Assembly: GCA_025358155.1 (NCBI GenBank)
Contig: JANYKR010000039.1
Location: forward strand, 35,806 to 99,805
DNA: 64,000 bases
Direction of reading: 5' to 3'
From: Betaproteobacteria bacterium
Lineage (GTDB): Bacteria; Pseudomonadota; Gammaproteobacteria; Burkholderiales; Burkholderiaceae_C
This document shows, piece by piece, positions 1-9,406 of the stretch. Below the pieces are notes generated by a model. It worked only from the letters and a program-made list of their open reading frames with translations, was not told the DNA's origin and searched no databases. Numbering within the stretch: the stretch's first letter is position 1; every line of letters starts with the position of its first letter. The position numbers and the translations under genes were made by a program.

Positions 1-713
1 CGGCCGGCGGCGCATCGAGTTTCGAGTTCAGGCCGGGCCCGGTCTTTGCCCAGCTTGTGCTGGTCGACGAGATCAACCGGGCGACGCCGCGCACCCAGGC
101 TGCGCTGCTCGAAGCCATGCAGGAACGGCAGGTCACGCATGCGCTGGTCAGCCACCGCCTGCCCAGCCCATTTTGTGTGCTGGCGACGCAAAACCCGATC
201 GAACTCGAGGGCACCTACCCGCTGCCCGAGGCGCAGCTCGACCGCTTCATGTTCAAGCTCACCGTGCCGTTTCCGGACAGGGTCGCGCTGCGCCAGATGC
301 TCGACGTGTCACTCGACACCGAGCCCTCGGACACGCTGCACAGCGTCGCCGGCGCTGCCGATGTGCTGCGCATCACGCAACTGTGCCGTACGGTGCTGCT
401 GGCCGAGCGCTGCAAGGACGCGGCGGTCGATCTGATCCTTGCCACCCAGCCCGACGCCAGCGGCACTGATTCGTCACTGCGGCGGCACATCCGGTACGGC
501 GCCAGCCCGCGCGCGCTGCAGGCGGTGGTGCGCGCGGCGCGGGTGCGCGCACTGATGGCCGGGCGCGCGCATGTCGATGTCGATGACCTCGAAGCGCTGG
601 CCCTGCCGGTGCTGCGCCACCGCATCTTGCTGCGCTTGGAGAGCGAGCTCGACGGCATGGACGCAGACGCCACGCTGACATCGATCATCAACGCATGGCG
701 AGCGCGACTGTGA
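1..713 (+). CDS. MoxR family AAA+ ATPase, 3' part
   Basis: The gene is open at the left edge and is read in the frame starting at base 3, leaving 236 visible residues. It begins inside the AAA+ core: the segment [11 protein letters not shown] precedes the Walker B stretch [12 protein letters not shown], followed by the sensor-1 region [23 protein letters not shown] and the C-terminal lid. This order is typical of MoxR ATPases, which act as chaperone-like partners of VWA-domain proteins. Walker A lies outside the window. The stop overlaps the DUF58 start (TGATG), and two VWA-type genes follow, so this is the standard MoxR-DUF58-VWA operon. The client is unknown. Confidence 0.93.
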   Translation, partial: AGGASSFEFRPGPVFAQLVLVDEINRATPRTQAALLEAMQERQVTHALVSHRLPSPFCVLATQNPIELEGTYPLPEAQLDRFMFKLTVPFPDRVALRQMLDVSLDTEPSDTLHSVAGAADVLRITQLCRTVLLAERCKDAAVDLILATQPDASGTDSSLRRHIRYGASPRALQAVVRAARVRALMAGRAHVDVDDLEALALPVLRHRILLRLESELDGMDADATLTSIINAWRARL

Positions 714-1594
714 TGCGCGCTGCGCTGCCCAGCGAGCCGGAGCTGCGCAGCTTCGCGTCTGCGGCCGCGCAGTTGTTGATCGAGCGGCTGCCGCGCGCCA
801 GCGGTGCGCGCGCCGGGTCGCGCCGCGCCGGCATCGGCCTGCAGCATTTTGATCACCGTGACTATGCCCCGGGCGACGAAGTCCGGCATATCGACTGGCG
901 CCAGACGGCGCGGCGGCTGCGGCCGATCTTGCGCCGCTTCGAGTCGGAGTCGGTGACCGACTGGACGTTGGTGCTCGACGCCAGTTCGTCGATGGCGGTT
1001 CAGGATGCGGCCAAGTGGCAGTCGGCGGTGCAGATGGCGGCGGCGCTGAGTTACGCGTTGCTGCAGCTCGGCCACCGGGTCGGGTTGCTGGTCTTCGGCG
1101 AGCGGGTGCTGGCGCAAGTGGCGCGCGGCCGTGCCCAACACCACTACGCCGCCATCGCCCGGGTGCTGGCCGCACTGCAGCCGGCGCGCCGGGGCGAACG
1201 CTCGGCGCTGGGCGTGTGCGCGCAGCACCTGCACGGCGCCGCGTCGGTCTTCGTGATCGGCGATTTTCTGGCCCATGACGAGATGCGCCGCGACCTGGGC
1301 GCCATGGCCGCGCGCTGCACCACCTTGCACGTCATGCAGCTGCACGATGCCGCCGAGACGGCGCTGAGCGAGGGGGGTGACGTCGATCTCGAAGATGTCG
1401 AGACCGGTGCGCGCATGCCGGTGCGCGCCGACGCGCACGCCAGCCGGCTCGCCAGCGGCGAACGCGCGGCGATGACCCAGCGCTTGCGCAGTTTCTGCAA
1501 CCGCAGCGCTGTCGCTTTCACCGACTGGGACATCGCGCAGCCGTGGCAGCACACGCTGCTGGGTCACCTGGTCCAGGCGCGATCACGTTGTTGA
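713..1594 (+). CDS. DUF58 domain protein (VWA-like)
   Basis: The 293-residue protein carries the DUF58 signature YAPGDEVRHIDW at about residues 51-62 and a VWA-type metal-site motif, DASSSM, at 89-94 after a predicted beta strand. DUF58 proteins are encoded next to MoxR ATPases and are thought to be their partners; the reaction is unknown. I chose ATG 713 because it overlaps the MoxR stop (TGATG), which suggests translational coupling. An in-frame ATG at 695 would add six residues. The stop overlaps the next start in a TTGA arrangement. Confidence 0.88.
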   Translation: MRAALPSEPELRSFASAAAQLLIERLPRASGARAGSRRAGIGLQHFDHRDYAPGDEVRHIDWRQTARRLRPILRRFESESVTDWTLVLDASSSMAVQDAAKWQSAVQMAAALSYALLQLGHRVGLLVFGERVLAQVARGRAQHHYAAIARVLAALQPARRGERSALGVCAQHLHGAASVFVIGDFLAHDEMRRDLGAMAARCTTLHVMQLHDAAETALSEGGDVDLEDVETGARMPVRADAHASRLASGERAAMTQRLRSFCNRSAVAFTDWDIAQPWQHTLLGHLVQARSRC

Positions 1595-3324
1595 GCTGGG
1601 TCACACCGGTCTGGCTGGTCGGGCTGGTGCTGCTGCCGGCGATTCGCTGGCTGCATCGCGGCGGTCGCCACCGGCTGGCGCTGCCGGTGGCCCATCTGGG
1701 TCTGTGGCGAGGCGCGGCCGCCAGCCCCGCCGCAGCGGGCCAACGCCGCCCGCCCGACCCGGCCTGGCGGCGCCGCGCGCTGCTGACTGCCCTGGTGCTG
1801 ACAGCACTGGCCGAGCCGCAGCTGCCCCGTCAGCGGCCGGACATCACGCTGTGGGTCGATGATTCAGTCAGCCTGCTGACGCGCGAAGCCCAAGGCACCC
1901 GCTTGGCCGATGGCTTGGCGCAGGCACGGTCGCTGCTGGCCGGGATGCCGGGCGCCGAGGTTGACGTGCGCACACTGAGCGACCCCTGGCACAGCCTCGG
2001 CCCGCTCAGCGACGCCAGCACGGCTATGCTGACCCAGGGTGCCGGGCGCAACCCGCCGCAGCCGCCGCCTGCCGGCCTGCTGCGCAGCGACAAGCTGCAG
2101 TGGCTGCTCACCGATGGCACCCAGCCGAGCTGGCTTGGCTGGCCGGGGGGCAGGCGCCCGGACCGTACGCTCTCGGTCGGCAAGTTGACCCGCAACGTCG
2201 CGGTCGAGCGCTTCTCAGCGCGACGAAACCTCGACCAACCCGACAAGCTGGACTTGCTGCTCAAGCTCAGCAACGGCGGCGACAGTGTCGAAACCCGCAG
2301 CGTTGTCATCGCCAGCGAGGCCGGAGAGCTGGCCAGGGCTGCCCGCCAACTCCAGCCCGGCGCCTCGGTGCTGGTGCTGTTGCAGGTGCAGGCGACAGTC
2401 GCGGCGGCCGGCTGGGTCCGCGCCACGCTGCAGCCCGGCGACGCGCTGGCCGAAGACGATCAAATCGCGCTCGACCTCGCCCCGCTTCGCGCCCGCCCGG
2501 TGGCGACCGATCCCGCCTGCCCCGCAGCGCTGGTCGCCGCAGTGGCCGCCCACCCCGGCCTGGTGATTGCCGCCTACGCAGCCCCCTACACGGCCAGCAA
2601 CCCGGCCAACAACCCAGCCCCCAACCCGGCCAGCAGCCCGGCCACCAACCCAGCCGCCAACCCGGCCGCCGTGCTCGACTGCGGCACAGCCCGCAGCGGC
2701 GCCCCGCTGCCGACGGTCCGCGTGCTGGCGCAGCGCACGCCGTCGTGGCCGACCGGCGCGGCGCGCTGGTCAACCCGGGTGGCCCCCGCCAGCCGCCTCC
2801 GGCTCGATGCCGACAGCCTGCCGGTGGCGGCACGGCTGCAGGCGACGCCGGCGGATGCGGTGCTGCTGGCCATCGGCGACGAGCCGGTGATCATCAGCCG
2901 GGGCGGACCCGCTACGCTGCTGGAGACCTCCGTGGACTTTGCCGCGCTGGCCAACCTGCACGGCCCGCAAATCCCCTTGCTGCTGAACCTGATGCTCGAG
3001 CAGGTGCTCGGCCCTGGCTTGCTCGATGGCATCGCCCTCACGCAGCGCAGCCCGACGGCGGCGAGGGTGGTGCCGTCGCGGCCCGCAGCCGACACGCCGG
3101 GCGAGAGCCCGTCGCGCGAGTCGCGCCTGTTGCGTGGTGCCACCCAGCCGCTGCTGGCCCTGGCTGCGCTGGTGCTGCTGTGGGAAATCGGCGCGCTGGC
3201 GCGTCAAGGCTGGCAGCAGCGGCGCGCGGAGGCGTCTCGCCACGGCAGCGCCGCGCACCGGCCGGGCCCGGTGGCACGACCGCTTGCCGCTTCGGGCAAG
3301 CCCGCCGAGGTGCCGGTCGAGTGA
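1591..3324 (+). CDS. BatA-like membrane protein with degenerate VWA domain
   Basis: The protein is about 577 residues. An N-terminal hydrophobic segment (SWVTPVWLVGLVLLPAIRWL) matches the BatA/aerotolerance-regulator N-terminal type. A VWA-like strand ends in DDSVSL, where an intact site would read DxSxS. A low-complexity NPAx repeat sits near residues 337-360. A second membrane helix (LLALAALVLLWEIGALA) lies near the C-terminus, so the bulk is probably periplasmic. The start is taken as TTG 1591, overlapping the preceding stop as TTGA. ATG 1543 is in frame but would overlap the DUF58 gene by 52 bases. The stop overlaps the next GTG start (GTGA). Confidence 0.75.
   Translation: MSWVTPVWLVGLVLLPAIRWLHRGGRHRLALPVAHLGLWRGAAASPAAAGQRRPPDPAWRRRALLTALVLTALAEPQLPRQRPDITLWVDDSVSLLTREAQGTRLADGLAQARSLLAGMPGAEVDVRTLSDPWHSLGPLSDASTAMLTQGAGRNPPQPPPAGLLRSDKLQWLLTDGTQPSWLGWPGGRRPDRTLSVGKLTRNVAVERFSARRNLDQPDKLDLLLKLSNGGDSVETRSVVIASEAGELARAARQLQPGASVLVLLQVQATVAAAGWVRATLQPGDALAEDDQIALDLAPLRARPVATDPACPAALVAAVAAHPGLVIAAYAAPYTASNPANNPAPNPASSPATNPAANPAAVLDCGTARSGAPLPTVRVLAQRTPSWPTGAARWSTRVAPASRLRLDADSLPVAARLQATPADAVLLAIGDEPVIISRGGPATLLETSVDFAALANLHGPQIPLLLNLMLEQVLGPGLLDGIALTQRSPTAARVVPSRPAADTPGESPSRESRLLRGATQPLLALAALVLLWEIGALARQGWQQRRAEASRHGSAAHRPGPVARPLAASGKPAEVPVE
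2599..2670 (+). repeat. 12-base tandem repeat, six units, in frame
   Basis: Six imperfect copies of aacccrgccnnc encode NPAN, NPAP, NPAS, SPAT, NPAA and NPAA within the BatA-like protein. The period is exactly four codons, so copy-number change would keep the frame. It probably forms a flexible linker. Confidence 0.9.
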
Positions 3325-5858
3325 ACCTCAAGGGCGCACGCACCTGGGTCGCGCTGGCCTTGCAATTGGCCGCGCTGGGGGTGCTGGTTGTGGCGCTGCT
3401 GGGTGGCTCGTGGCTGGACCCGCGCAGCCGGCCGCGTGTGCTGGTGCTGCTGGATCGGTCCCAGAGCGTGCCGCAGGCGGACGCCGACCAGGCGCTTGCG
3501 GCGGCGGTTCGGGCGGCCAAAGCTGCCGGGGTGGGCGAGGTGCAGCTGCTGGAGTTTGCCGGCCGGCCGGCCACAGCTACCGCAGCGAGCGCAGCGGCCT
3601 CGACCAGCACCCCGGCCACGGGCCCGGCGGACACGCTGAGCCCGGCTTCGACCCACATCGAAGCGGCGCTGGACGCAGCCTTGGCCGCCCATGCACAGTC
3701 GCCCTTTGCCAGCCTCGTGATCATCTCTGACGGCCTGGAGAACGAGGGCGATGCGGCACGCGCCTTGGCTGCGGTGCGGGGGGCCGGGCTGCCGCTGCAG
3801 TGGCTGGCGGTGGGCCGTGCACCACCGCCCACCCGCATCGCGCAGGTGCTGGCGCCGCAGCGCGCGCTGGCCGGCCAGCGGATCGACATCAGCGTGCAGT
3901 TGGTGGGCCCATCGGTGGGGCAATCGGCGAGGCAATCGGCGGGGCAATCTGCCGGCAAATCAGCCGACCCGTCGGGCCAGCGCCTGCAGGTCAAGGCAAC
4001 CACCCACGCCCCGGGCGGCGAGACCTGGGTGAGCCGCAGCCCGGCGGATGGCGCCGGCCGGGCAACGGTCAGCCTCGACGCCAGCCACACCGGCGCGCTG
4101 CGGGTGGATCTGGCCCTGGAGGACCCGGCAACAGCCCGTGTGCTCGACAGCTTGCCCGACGCCGCGCTGATCGATGTCGCAGCGCCCGCGGCCATGCTGT
4201 ACGTGCAGGGGTCGGCCGGGCCCCTGGCGCGCAGCCTGGTCAACGGCGGCTGGTCGCTGAAGGTGGTTGCCGCCGCGCAGCTCGATGCCCAGGCCGACGC
4301 GCTGGCCGGCTACCAGGCGGTGGTGCTCGATGACGTCGCCGTGTCTGCCGCCAGCCCGCGTTTCTGGCGGGCGCTGGCCGATGCCGTGCGGCAGCGTGGG
4401 CTCGGCCTGCTGGTGCTGGGCGGTGAACAGGCTTTCGCGGCAGGCGGCTACCGAGAATCGACGCTCGAGACGGTGTTGCCGGTGTTGTCGGAGCCGGCCG
4501 CGCTCGACCAACCGGCGGCCATCGTCTTTGCGGTAGACAAATCAGGCAGCATGGGCCAGGGCAGTGCGGGCGTTGATCGCTTTGCACTGGCGCAGCGCGC
4601 GGTGCTGGAGACCGCGCGCGGCCTGACCGAACGCGATGCGCTGGGCCTGGTGGTGTTTGATGTGCTGCCGCGGGTGCTGATCCCGCTGGGCCCCGCCGCT
4701 GCTGGCACGCTGGCCCTGGCGCGCGATTGGCAGGCCAGCCCGGGCGGCGGGACCCGACTCGCGCCGGCGCTCGATGCGGCGATCGCCCAGCTTGAGCGCT
4801 CGGCTGCGGCCCGGCGTTTGCTGGTGCTGGTGACCGATGGCTTTGTCGATGACGCACCACTGACCGGGCTGCGCGAGCGGCTTGAGCGCTCGCACATCGA
4901 GACCATCGCCCTGGCCGTCGGGCCCGACGCCGATGTCGCGGCTCTGCAGCGGCTGGTCGGCGCGGCAACCGGCGCGGGGCAGGTGATTCGGGTGGACCAG
5001 GCCGCCGGGCTGCCGCTGGCCATGCGCTCGGGGCTGGAGCGCCGCCGCACAAAGCTGGAGCGCGGCAGCCTGGCCGTGCAGCAGCGGCAGCCCCTGCCGT
5101 TTGCGCCCGGGAGCTGGGCCGACTGGCCGGCCGTCGCGGCTTACGCGGTCACCCGCGCCCGACCCGAGGCGGTGGTGGCGGTGCAAAGTGAGCGCGGCGA
5201 CCCGCTGATCGCCTACCAGCGCTCTGGCCTGGGCCGGGTGGCGGTGGTCACCAGCGGTCTGGGGCGCGGCACGCCGTTGTGGTTGCCGTGGCAGCAATGG
5301 CCCCGGCTGGCCGGCGGGCTGGCCGAGTGGATCGGGGGCACGGACGGAGCGGTTTCGCTCACGGTGTCGGATTTGCCCGGCGCGCTGCAGGTTGAGGCCG
5401 AGGTCCGCCCTGGCCTGGGCTTGGGCGAGTCCGCTGGCGTGTCCATCGCGGTCGACACGCCGGTGTCCCGAGGGCAAGTGCTGGCCACCGAAGCACTTGC
5501 AGCGGGGCGGCTGCGCGCAACGCTGCCCAACGCAGGGCCTGGCCTCTACAGCTTTGTGGTGTCGGATGCGCAAGGGTCCAGGCGGTACCTGCACCTGCGG
5601 CGCGATCGGGCCGAGAACGAGGCCTGGGGCATCAACCCGGCCGTGGACACCTGGGTGGCCAGCGGGCTCGCCAGCCGCTGGCGTGCGGACTTCCCGGCCC
5701 GCGGCGGCGAAGGGCTGCGCCGGCCCGCCGACCGCTGGTTGATCGGGCTCGCTCTGGCCCTGTTCTTGTCAGGCGTTGTGGTCGACCGGGCGGGGCTGCA
5801 GCGCCTGGGCTCGCGGCAAGCCTTGCGCCGGTGGCGTTGGCATTGGCCCTCACGCTGA
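3321..5858 (+). CDS. VWA and GATase1-like domain membrane protein
   Basis: The protein is about 845 residues. A transmembrane helix (residues ~8-28) is followed by a first VWA-like domain (VLVLLDRSQSVP), then a class I glutamine amidotransferase-like fold without visible catalysis (LGLLVLGGEQAFAAGGY). A second VWA domain has the intact metal site FAVDKSGSMG and a later VTDGFVDD strand. A final helix (WLIGLALALFLSGVVV) closes the protein. This is the large VWA partner found in MoxR operons. GTG 3321 overlaps the upstream stop (GTGA). An open frame upstream of it is only read-through of the previous gene's shadow. Confidence 0.85.
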   Translation: MNLKGARTWVALALQLAALGVLVVALLGGSWLDPRSRPRVLVLLDRSQSVPQADADQALAAAVRAAKAAGVGEVQLLEFAGRPATATAASAAASTSTPATGPADTLSPASTHIEAALDAALAAHAQSPFASLVIISDGLENEGDAARALAAVRGAGLPLQWLAVGRAPPPTRIAQVLAPQRALAGQRIDISVQLVGPSVGQSARQSAGQSAGKSADPSGQRLQVKATTHAPGGETWVSRSPADGAGRATVSLDASHTGALRVDLALEDPATARVLDSLPDAALIDVAAPAAMLYVQGSAGPLARSLVNGGWSLKVVAAAQLDAQADALAGYQAVVLDDVAVSAASPRFWRALADAVRQRGLGLLVLGGEQAFAAGGYRESTLETVLPVLSEPAALDQPAAIVFAVDKSGSMGQGSAGVDRFALAQRAVLETARGLTERDALGLVVFDVLPRVLIPLGPAAAGTLALARDWQASPGGGTRLAPALDAAIAQLERSAAARRLLVLVTDGFVDDAPLTGLRERLERSHIETIALAVGPDADVAALQRLVGAATGAGQVIRVDQAAGLPLAMRSGLERRRTKLERGSLAVQQRQPLPFAPGSWADWPAVAAYAVTRARPEAVVAVQSERGDPLIAYQRSGLGRVAVVTSGLGRGTPLWLPWQQWPRLAGGLAEWIGGTDGAVSLTVSDLPGALQVEAEVRPGLGLGESAGVSIAVDTPVSRGQVLATEALAAGRLRATLPNAGPGLYSFVVSDAQGSRRYLHLRRDRAENEAWGINPAVDTWVASGLASRWRADFPARGGEGLRRPADRWLIGLALALFLSGVVVDRAGLQRLGSRQALRRWRWHWPSR
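3918..3965 (+). repeat. 12-base tandem repeat, four units, in frame
   Basis: Four units related to ggg caa tcg gcg encode GQSA, RQSA, GQSA, GKSA between the first VWA region and the GATase1-like domain. The period is four codons. Confidence 0.85.
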
Positions 5859-5912
5859 CCCGCAGACGTTGACGCCATCCGCCGCACGCCGGCTGATCAG
5901 CCCCACCCGCCA

Positions 5913-6632
5913 TCAGCCCTTACCCGCATTCAGAAAGGCCCGCGCCCAGTCGCCGTGCCGGCCGGTGGCGATGGCCTCGTGCGTGCCATCGGCCGCCACC
6001 CGCCCATCGCGCATCAGCAACACCCGGGCCCCCAGCTGGATCGCGTCGGCCGGATCGTGGGTGATGATGATCGCCGCCAGCCCGCCGGCGAGCCTGGCTT
6101 TCAGGCGCGCCAGCAGGTCAATCCGGGTGAGCCGGTCGACGTTGCCAAACGGCTCGTCGAGCAGCAGCAGCTGGGCCTCGGCCGCCAGCGCCCGCGCCAG
6201 CGACACACGCTGCGCTTCACCGCCCGACAGCGAGGCCACATCGCGCCCGTCCATCGCTGTCAGGCCCATGTCTTGCAGCGCCGCACGGGCCCGTGCCTGG
6301 CGGCTGGCCTTGTCGGCCGCGTGGATGGCAAACGCGACATTGCCCACCGCGTCGAGATGCGAAAACAGCGTGGCATCCTGAAACGCCAGCGCCAGCGCCC
6401 GGCGCTCCGGTGCCACCCGTACCTTGCCGGCGGCAGACACCTCGCTGCCCTGCAGATGAACGCTGCCGTGGGTGGGCGCGTCGAAGCCCGCGATCATGCG
6501 CATCAGCGACGTCTTGCCGCTGCCCGACGGGCCCAGGATGGCCAGCACCTCGGCGCTGGCCAGCTCGAAGGACACCTGCGACACCACCGCCCGGCCGGCA
6601 ATCACCCGCGACAAGGATTTCACTTCAAGCAT
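5913..6632 (-). CDS. ABC transporter ATP-binding protein, Fe3+/thiamine type
   Basis: The 239-residue nucleotide-binding domain has Walker A GPSGSGKT, the signature LSGGEAQRVSLARAL, Walker B LLLLDEPFGNVD and the H-loop ITHD. It powers the two-domain permease encoded upstream. It is short for FbpC/FutC, which usually carries an extra C-terminal domain, and closer in size to ThiQ. The start MLEVKSLS at 6632 follows the permease stop by 46 bases. An in-frame upstream extension (to 6755) would overlap the permease and has no ABC-like sequence. Substrate assignment rests mainly on the binding protein. Confidence 0.85.
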   Translation of the reverse strand: MLEVKSLSRVIAGRAVVSQVSFELASAEVLAILGPSGSGKTSLMRMIAGFDAPTHGSVHLQGSEVSAAGKVRVAPERRALALAFQDATLFSHLDAVGNVAFAIHAADKASRQARARAALQDMGLTAMDGRDVASLSGGEAQRVSLARALAAEAQLLLLDEPFGNVDRLTRIDLLARLKARLAGGLAAIIITHDPADAIQLGARVLLMRDGRVAADGTHEAIATGRHGDWARAFLNAGKG

Positions 6633-6678
6633 GACGCAAGCGCTCCGCTGAACCGACGACCTGACCGGTGCAAGGGCC

Positions 6679-8358
6679 TCATGCAGCACCGGCCTGCCTG
6701 TGGCTATTTTGCCTGTGGCTACTGCCGCGCCGACCGCCGCCGAGCTGGCTGACACGCCAGCCGCACAGCAGCAGCGGCAGCAGCAGCAGCGCCTGGGTGA
6801 TCAGCACCCACACCGCCGCGCGGTCCATGTTCTGGTGCCGCGAGAAGGCGTAGATCTTGAGCGCCGGCGACGAGTAGCCGAAGGGCTGCAGCATCAGGCT
6901 CATGTCGAGCTCCTTGAGCGACTCCATGAACACCAGCGCGCAGCCCAGCAGCAGCGCCGGCCACAAATGCCCGGCAAAGGCCGTGATGCGCGCCCGCACC
7001 GGCCCCATGCCGAACACCCGCGCCGCCTCGATGGTGGCCTGCGGCGTGCGGTGCAGCGCGTCGAGCACTGGCAGCATCGCAAACGGCAAGAAACGCAGCG
7101 CTTCGGACAGCACGATCAGCAGGCGGCTGTCGCGCATCGGGCCCAGCCACTGGGCGCCCAGCGAGCCGTCGCGGCTCATCATCACAAAGGCCAGCGCCAG
7201 TACCAGCGAGGGCAGGAAATAGTTGCTCAGGAACAGCCACGGCACCCGCTCGGCCAGGCTGGAGCGCCCGCCCGAGCGCAGCAGCAAGGCCGTGAGCGCG
7301 CACACCGCTGCCACCAGCAGCGCGGTGCAGAGCGAGGTGCCGGCGGCATTGAGCATGTCCCCGGGGATCGCGGCGAAGCGGGTGCGGTCCCACAGGCGCC
7401 AGGCCCAGCGCAGCGTGATGACCTCGGGAATCCAGAACCCGGGCAGCGAGCACAGCACGCTCCAGGCCAGCAGCACCCAAGCTGCGGGCCGGGGCAAAGG
7501 CTTGCGTGAGGCGGCGGCCAAGGCCGGCGCAACCGGGTTCTGGTTGACCACCCGGGTCGATGCCCAAGCGGCCACGGCCACCAGCGCCACCGAGGGCACG
7601 ATCATCACCACCGACACGGTGGCCGCCACCGCTGAACTCTGGCTGGCCAGCCAGAGGTTGTGCACGCCCACGCTCAAGGTGTCGATGCCCAGCCGCTCGG
7701 CCGTGGCGTAGTCGCCGATGGCCAGCGCAAACACGATCATCAGCCCTGCCGCAGCCGGCACGGCATAGGCCGGCAAATGCACCCGCAGCAGCCGCTGCCA
7801 GGGGCCCAGGCCCAGCCCGGCGGCCAGCTCGCCAAACGCGGTCGGGATGCGGGTTGAGGCCACCAGAAAGACCACAAACACATACGACGAGCAGGTCAGC
7901 CCGTACTGGATGGCCAGGGCGTGTCGGCTCTGGAAGAACTCGGACGAGAACACCACGGTCCAGATGCTGGCGCTCACCGAGGGCGCGAACAACAGCGGCA
8001 GCAAGGCCAGCAGGCTGACCAGCCACCGACCTCGAAAATCAAAGCGCGAGACCGCCAGCGCCGGCACGGCGCCCACGGCAAAAGCCACTGCAGCCGCCTC
8101 GAACGCCAGAGACAGGCTCATGCGGGCCTGGTGCGGCAGGCTGGTGCGGCTGAAGTGGGCCAACCAGCCGCCATCAAACAGCACGGGCGCCGCCGTCAGC
8201 AGCAAATAGCCTGCCGGCAGCAACGCAAACCCGGCCAACACCAGGGCAAAGGCCAGGCGTGCCAGGTCGGCAGCGCTCGTGCCTGCCCAGGGCCGCCCGG
8301 CCGGCCGGGGCGGCGGCGTGGCGGTCTTGTCAGCGCTCAGCGTCGAAACGAATTTCAT
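6679..8358 (-). CDS. ABC transporter fused permease, Fe3+/thiamine type
   Basis: About 559 residues with roughly twelve hydrophobic segments form two tandem binding-protein-dependent permease domains in one chain, as in FbpB and ThiP. The first EAA-like loop is near ELAAGLGLGPWQRLLRVHLP and the second near IEAARVFGMGPVRARITAF, both contact sites for the ATPase. I chose the start MKFVSTLSAD at 8358, overlapping the end of the binding-protein gene by 29 bases. An upstream in-frame start at 8403 is possible. It is the middle gene of a three-gene importer. Confidence 0.87.
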   Translation of the reverse strand: MKFVSTLSADKTATPPPRPAGRPWAGTSAADLARLAFALVLAGFALLPAGYLLLTAAPVLFDGGWLAHFSRTSLPHQARMSLSLAFEAAAVAFAVGAVPALAVSRFDFRGRWLVSLLALLPLLFAPSVSASIWTVVFSSEFFQSRHALAIQYGLTCSSYVFVVFLVASTRIPTAFGELAAGLGLGPWQRLLRVHLPAYAVPAAAGLMIVFALAIGDYATAERLGIDTLSVGVHNLWLASQSSAVAATVSVVMIVPSVALVAVAAWASTRVVNQNPVAPALAAASRKPLPRPAAWVLLAWSVLCSLPGFWIPEVITLRWAWRLWDRTRFAAIPGDMLNAAGTSLCTALLVAAVCALTALLLRSGGRSSLAERVPWLFLSNYFLPSLVLALAFVMMSRDGSLGAQWLGPMRDSRLLIVLSEALRFLPFAMLPVLDALHRTPQATIEAARVFGMGPVRARITAFAGHLWPALLLGCALVFMESLKELDMSLMLQPFGYSSPALKIYAFSRHQNMDRAAVWVLITQALLLLPLLLCGWRVSQLGGGRRGSSHRQNSHRQAGAA

Positions 8359-9406
8359 TGACGAACTTGATGGCCTGTTCGCGCTGGCCTGCCATCTCGT
8401 CAAGCGGCACGAAGTCGATCTTGAACCGGCCGTTCACCAGGCCCTGCTCGGCACCGAGCTTGACCATCAACGGATGGACCGCCACATCGGGCAGCACCGA
8501 ATACTGCTGGGTGCGATCGACGATCAACTGCTGGCCTTCTCTGGAAGCCATGTACTCGAGCAGTGCGACAGCGAGGTCGCGATTTTCGGTGGCCTTGGTC
8601 ACTCCCGCAGCCGAGCGCATGATGAAGGTGCCTTTGCCCGCCTGGCTGGGAAAGTACACCCCCACCGCATCGGCCCAGGCTTTTTGCTCCGGGTTGGCCG
8701 CCATCAACGGGTGGTAGTAGGTGTTCATCAGGGCCACGTCGCACTTGCCCTCGAAGATCGCCCTGGCCTGCTCGCGGTCGTTGCCTTTGGGTGCGCGGGC
8801 CAGGTTGGCGCCTATTCCGGAGATCACCGCGCGCGCCTTGGCCTCGCCGAACGAGGCGTAGAACATGCCGAACAACGCCAGGTTGTAGTCATGGCTGCCA
8901 GAGCGCACGCAGATGCGGCCCTTCCACTTGGGGCTGGCGAGGTCTTCGTAGCTCGACAGGTCGCTGGGTTTGACCCGCGCCTTCGAGTAGAAGATGACCC
9001 GCGCACGGTAGGCATCGACGAAGAAGCGCCCCGCCGGGTCCATGAACTGCGCTGGGATGGCCGCGCTGATCTTGGCCGATCTGATCGGCTCCAGCAAACC
9101 GCGTTGCGCCGCGATGTCGAGCAACTCGGCGTCCTTGGTGATCACCACATCGGCCTCGGTGGGGCGGGATTCGAGCCGGTTCACCAGGCCCTGATCCATG
9201 AACACGCCGATCACCTTGGCGCCGCTGCGGGCTTCGAAGGCATCCAGGATCGGCCGCAAGGTGCCCTGGTCCGTGCGGTCAGAAATAACCCGCAGCTGCC
9301 GCTGCTGCGCGGGGGCCGCTGTCGACAGCGTGATCGCGCTTGCCAGTACCAGCAGGCTCGGCAGCCACCGCTGCGCCAGGCCCGTCCTCTGTGCCAGACC
9401 CGTCAT
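8330..9406 (-). CDS. ABC transporter periplasmic binding protein, probable Fe3+
   Basis: The 358-residue protein has an N-terminal export signal ending near STAAPAQQ. The body matches the FutA/FbpA ferric-binding family: DRTDQGTLRPILDAFEARSG near the start, SPKWKGRICVRSGSHDYN in the middle, and FGEAKARAVISGIGANLARAPKGNDREQA, which is characteristic of the iron-binding group. It would capture Fe3+ (less likely thiamine) in the periplasm. ATG 9406 is preceded by a GAGAG ribosome-binding site. The gene is divergent from the ebo cluster across a 453-base gap that contains an inverted repeat. Confidence 0.85.
   Translation of the reverse strand: MTGLAQRTGLAQRWLPSLLVLASAITLSTAAPAQQRQLRVISDRTDQGTLRPILDAFEARSGAKVIGVFMDQGLVNRLESRPTEADVVITKDAELLDIAAQRGLLEPIRSAKISAAIPAQFMDPAGRFFVDAYRARVIFYSKARVKPSDLSSYEDLASPKWKGRICVRSGSHDYNLALFGMFYASFGEAKARAVISGIGANLARAPKGNDREQARAIFEGKCDVALMNTYYHPLMAANPEQKAWADAVGVYFPSQAGKGTFIMRSAAGVTKATENRDLAVALLEYMASREGQQLIVDRTQQYSVLPDVAVHPLMVKLGAEQGLVNGRFKIDFVPLDEMAGQREQAIKFVNEIRFDAER

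Noticed and set aside
215-1567. Long open frame antisense to the MoxR and DUF58 genes
   Set aside because: It lies opposite two genes with clear family motifs and its Arg/Ala-rich translation has no recognisable domain; high GC leaves the antisense frame open.
2100-3320. N-terminal extension of the VWA/GATase1 gene
   Set aside because: The frame stays open but the sequence is the shifted reading of the BatA-like gene, Pro/Arg-rich and without motifs; GTG 3321 fits the family start.
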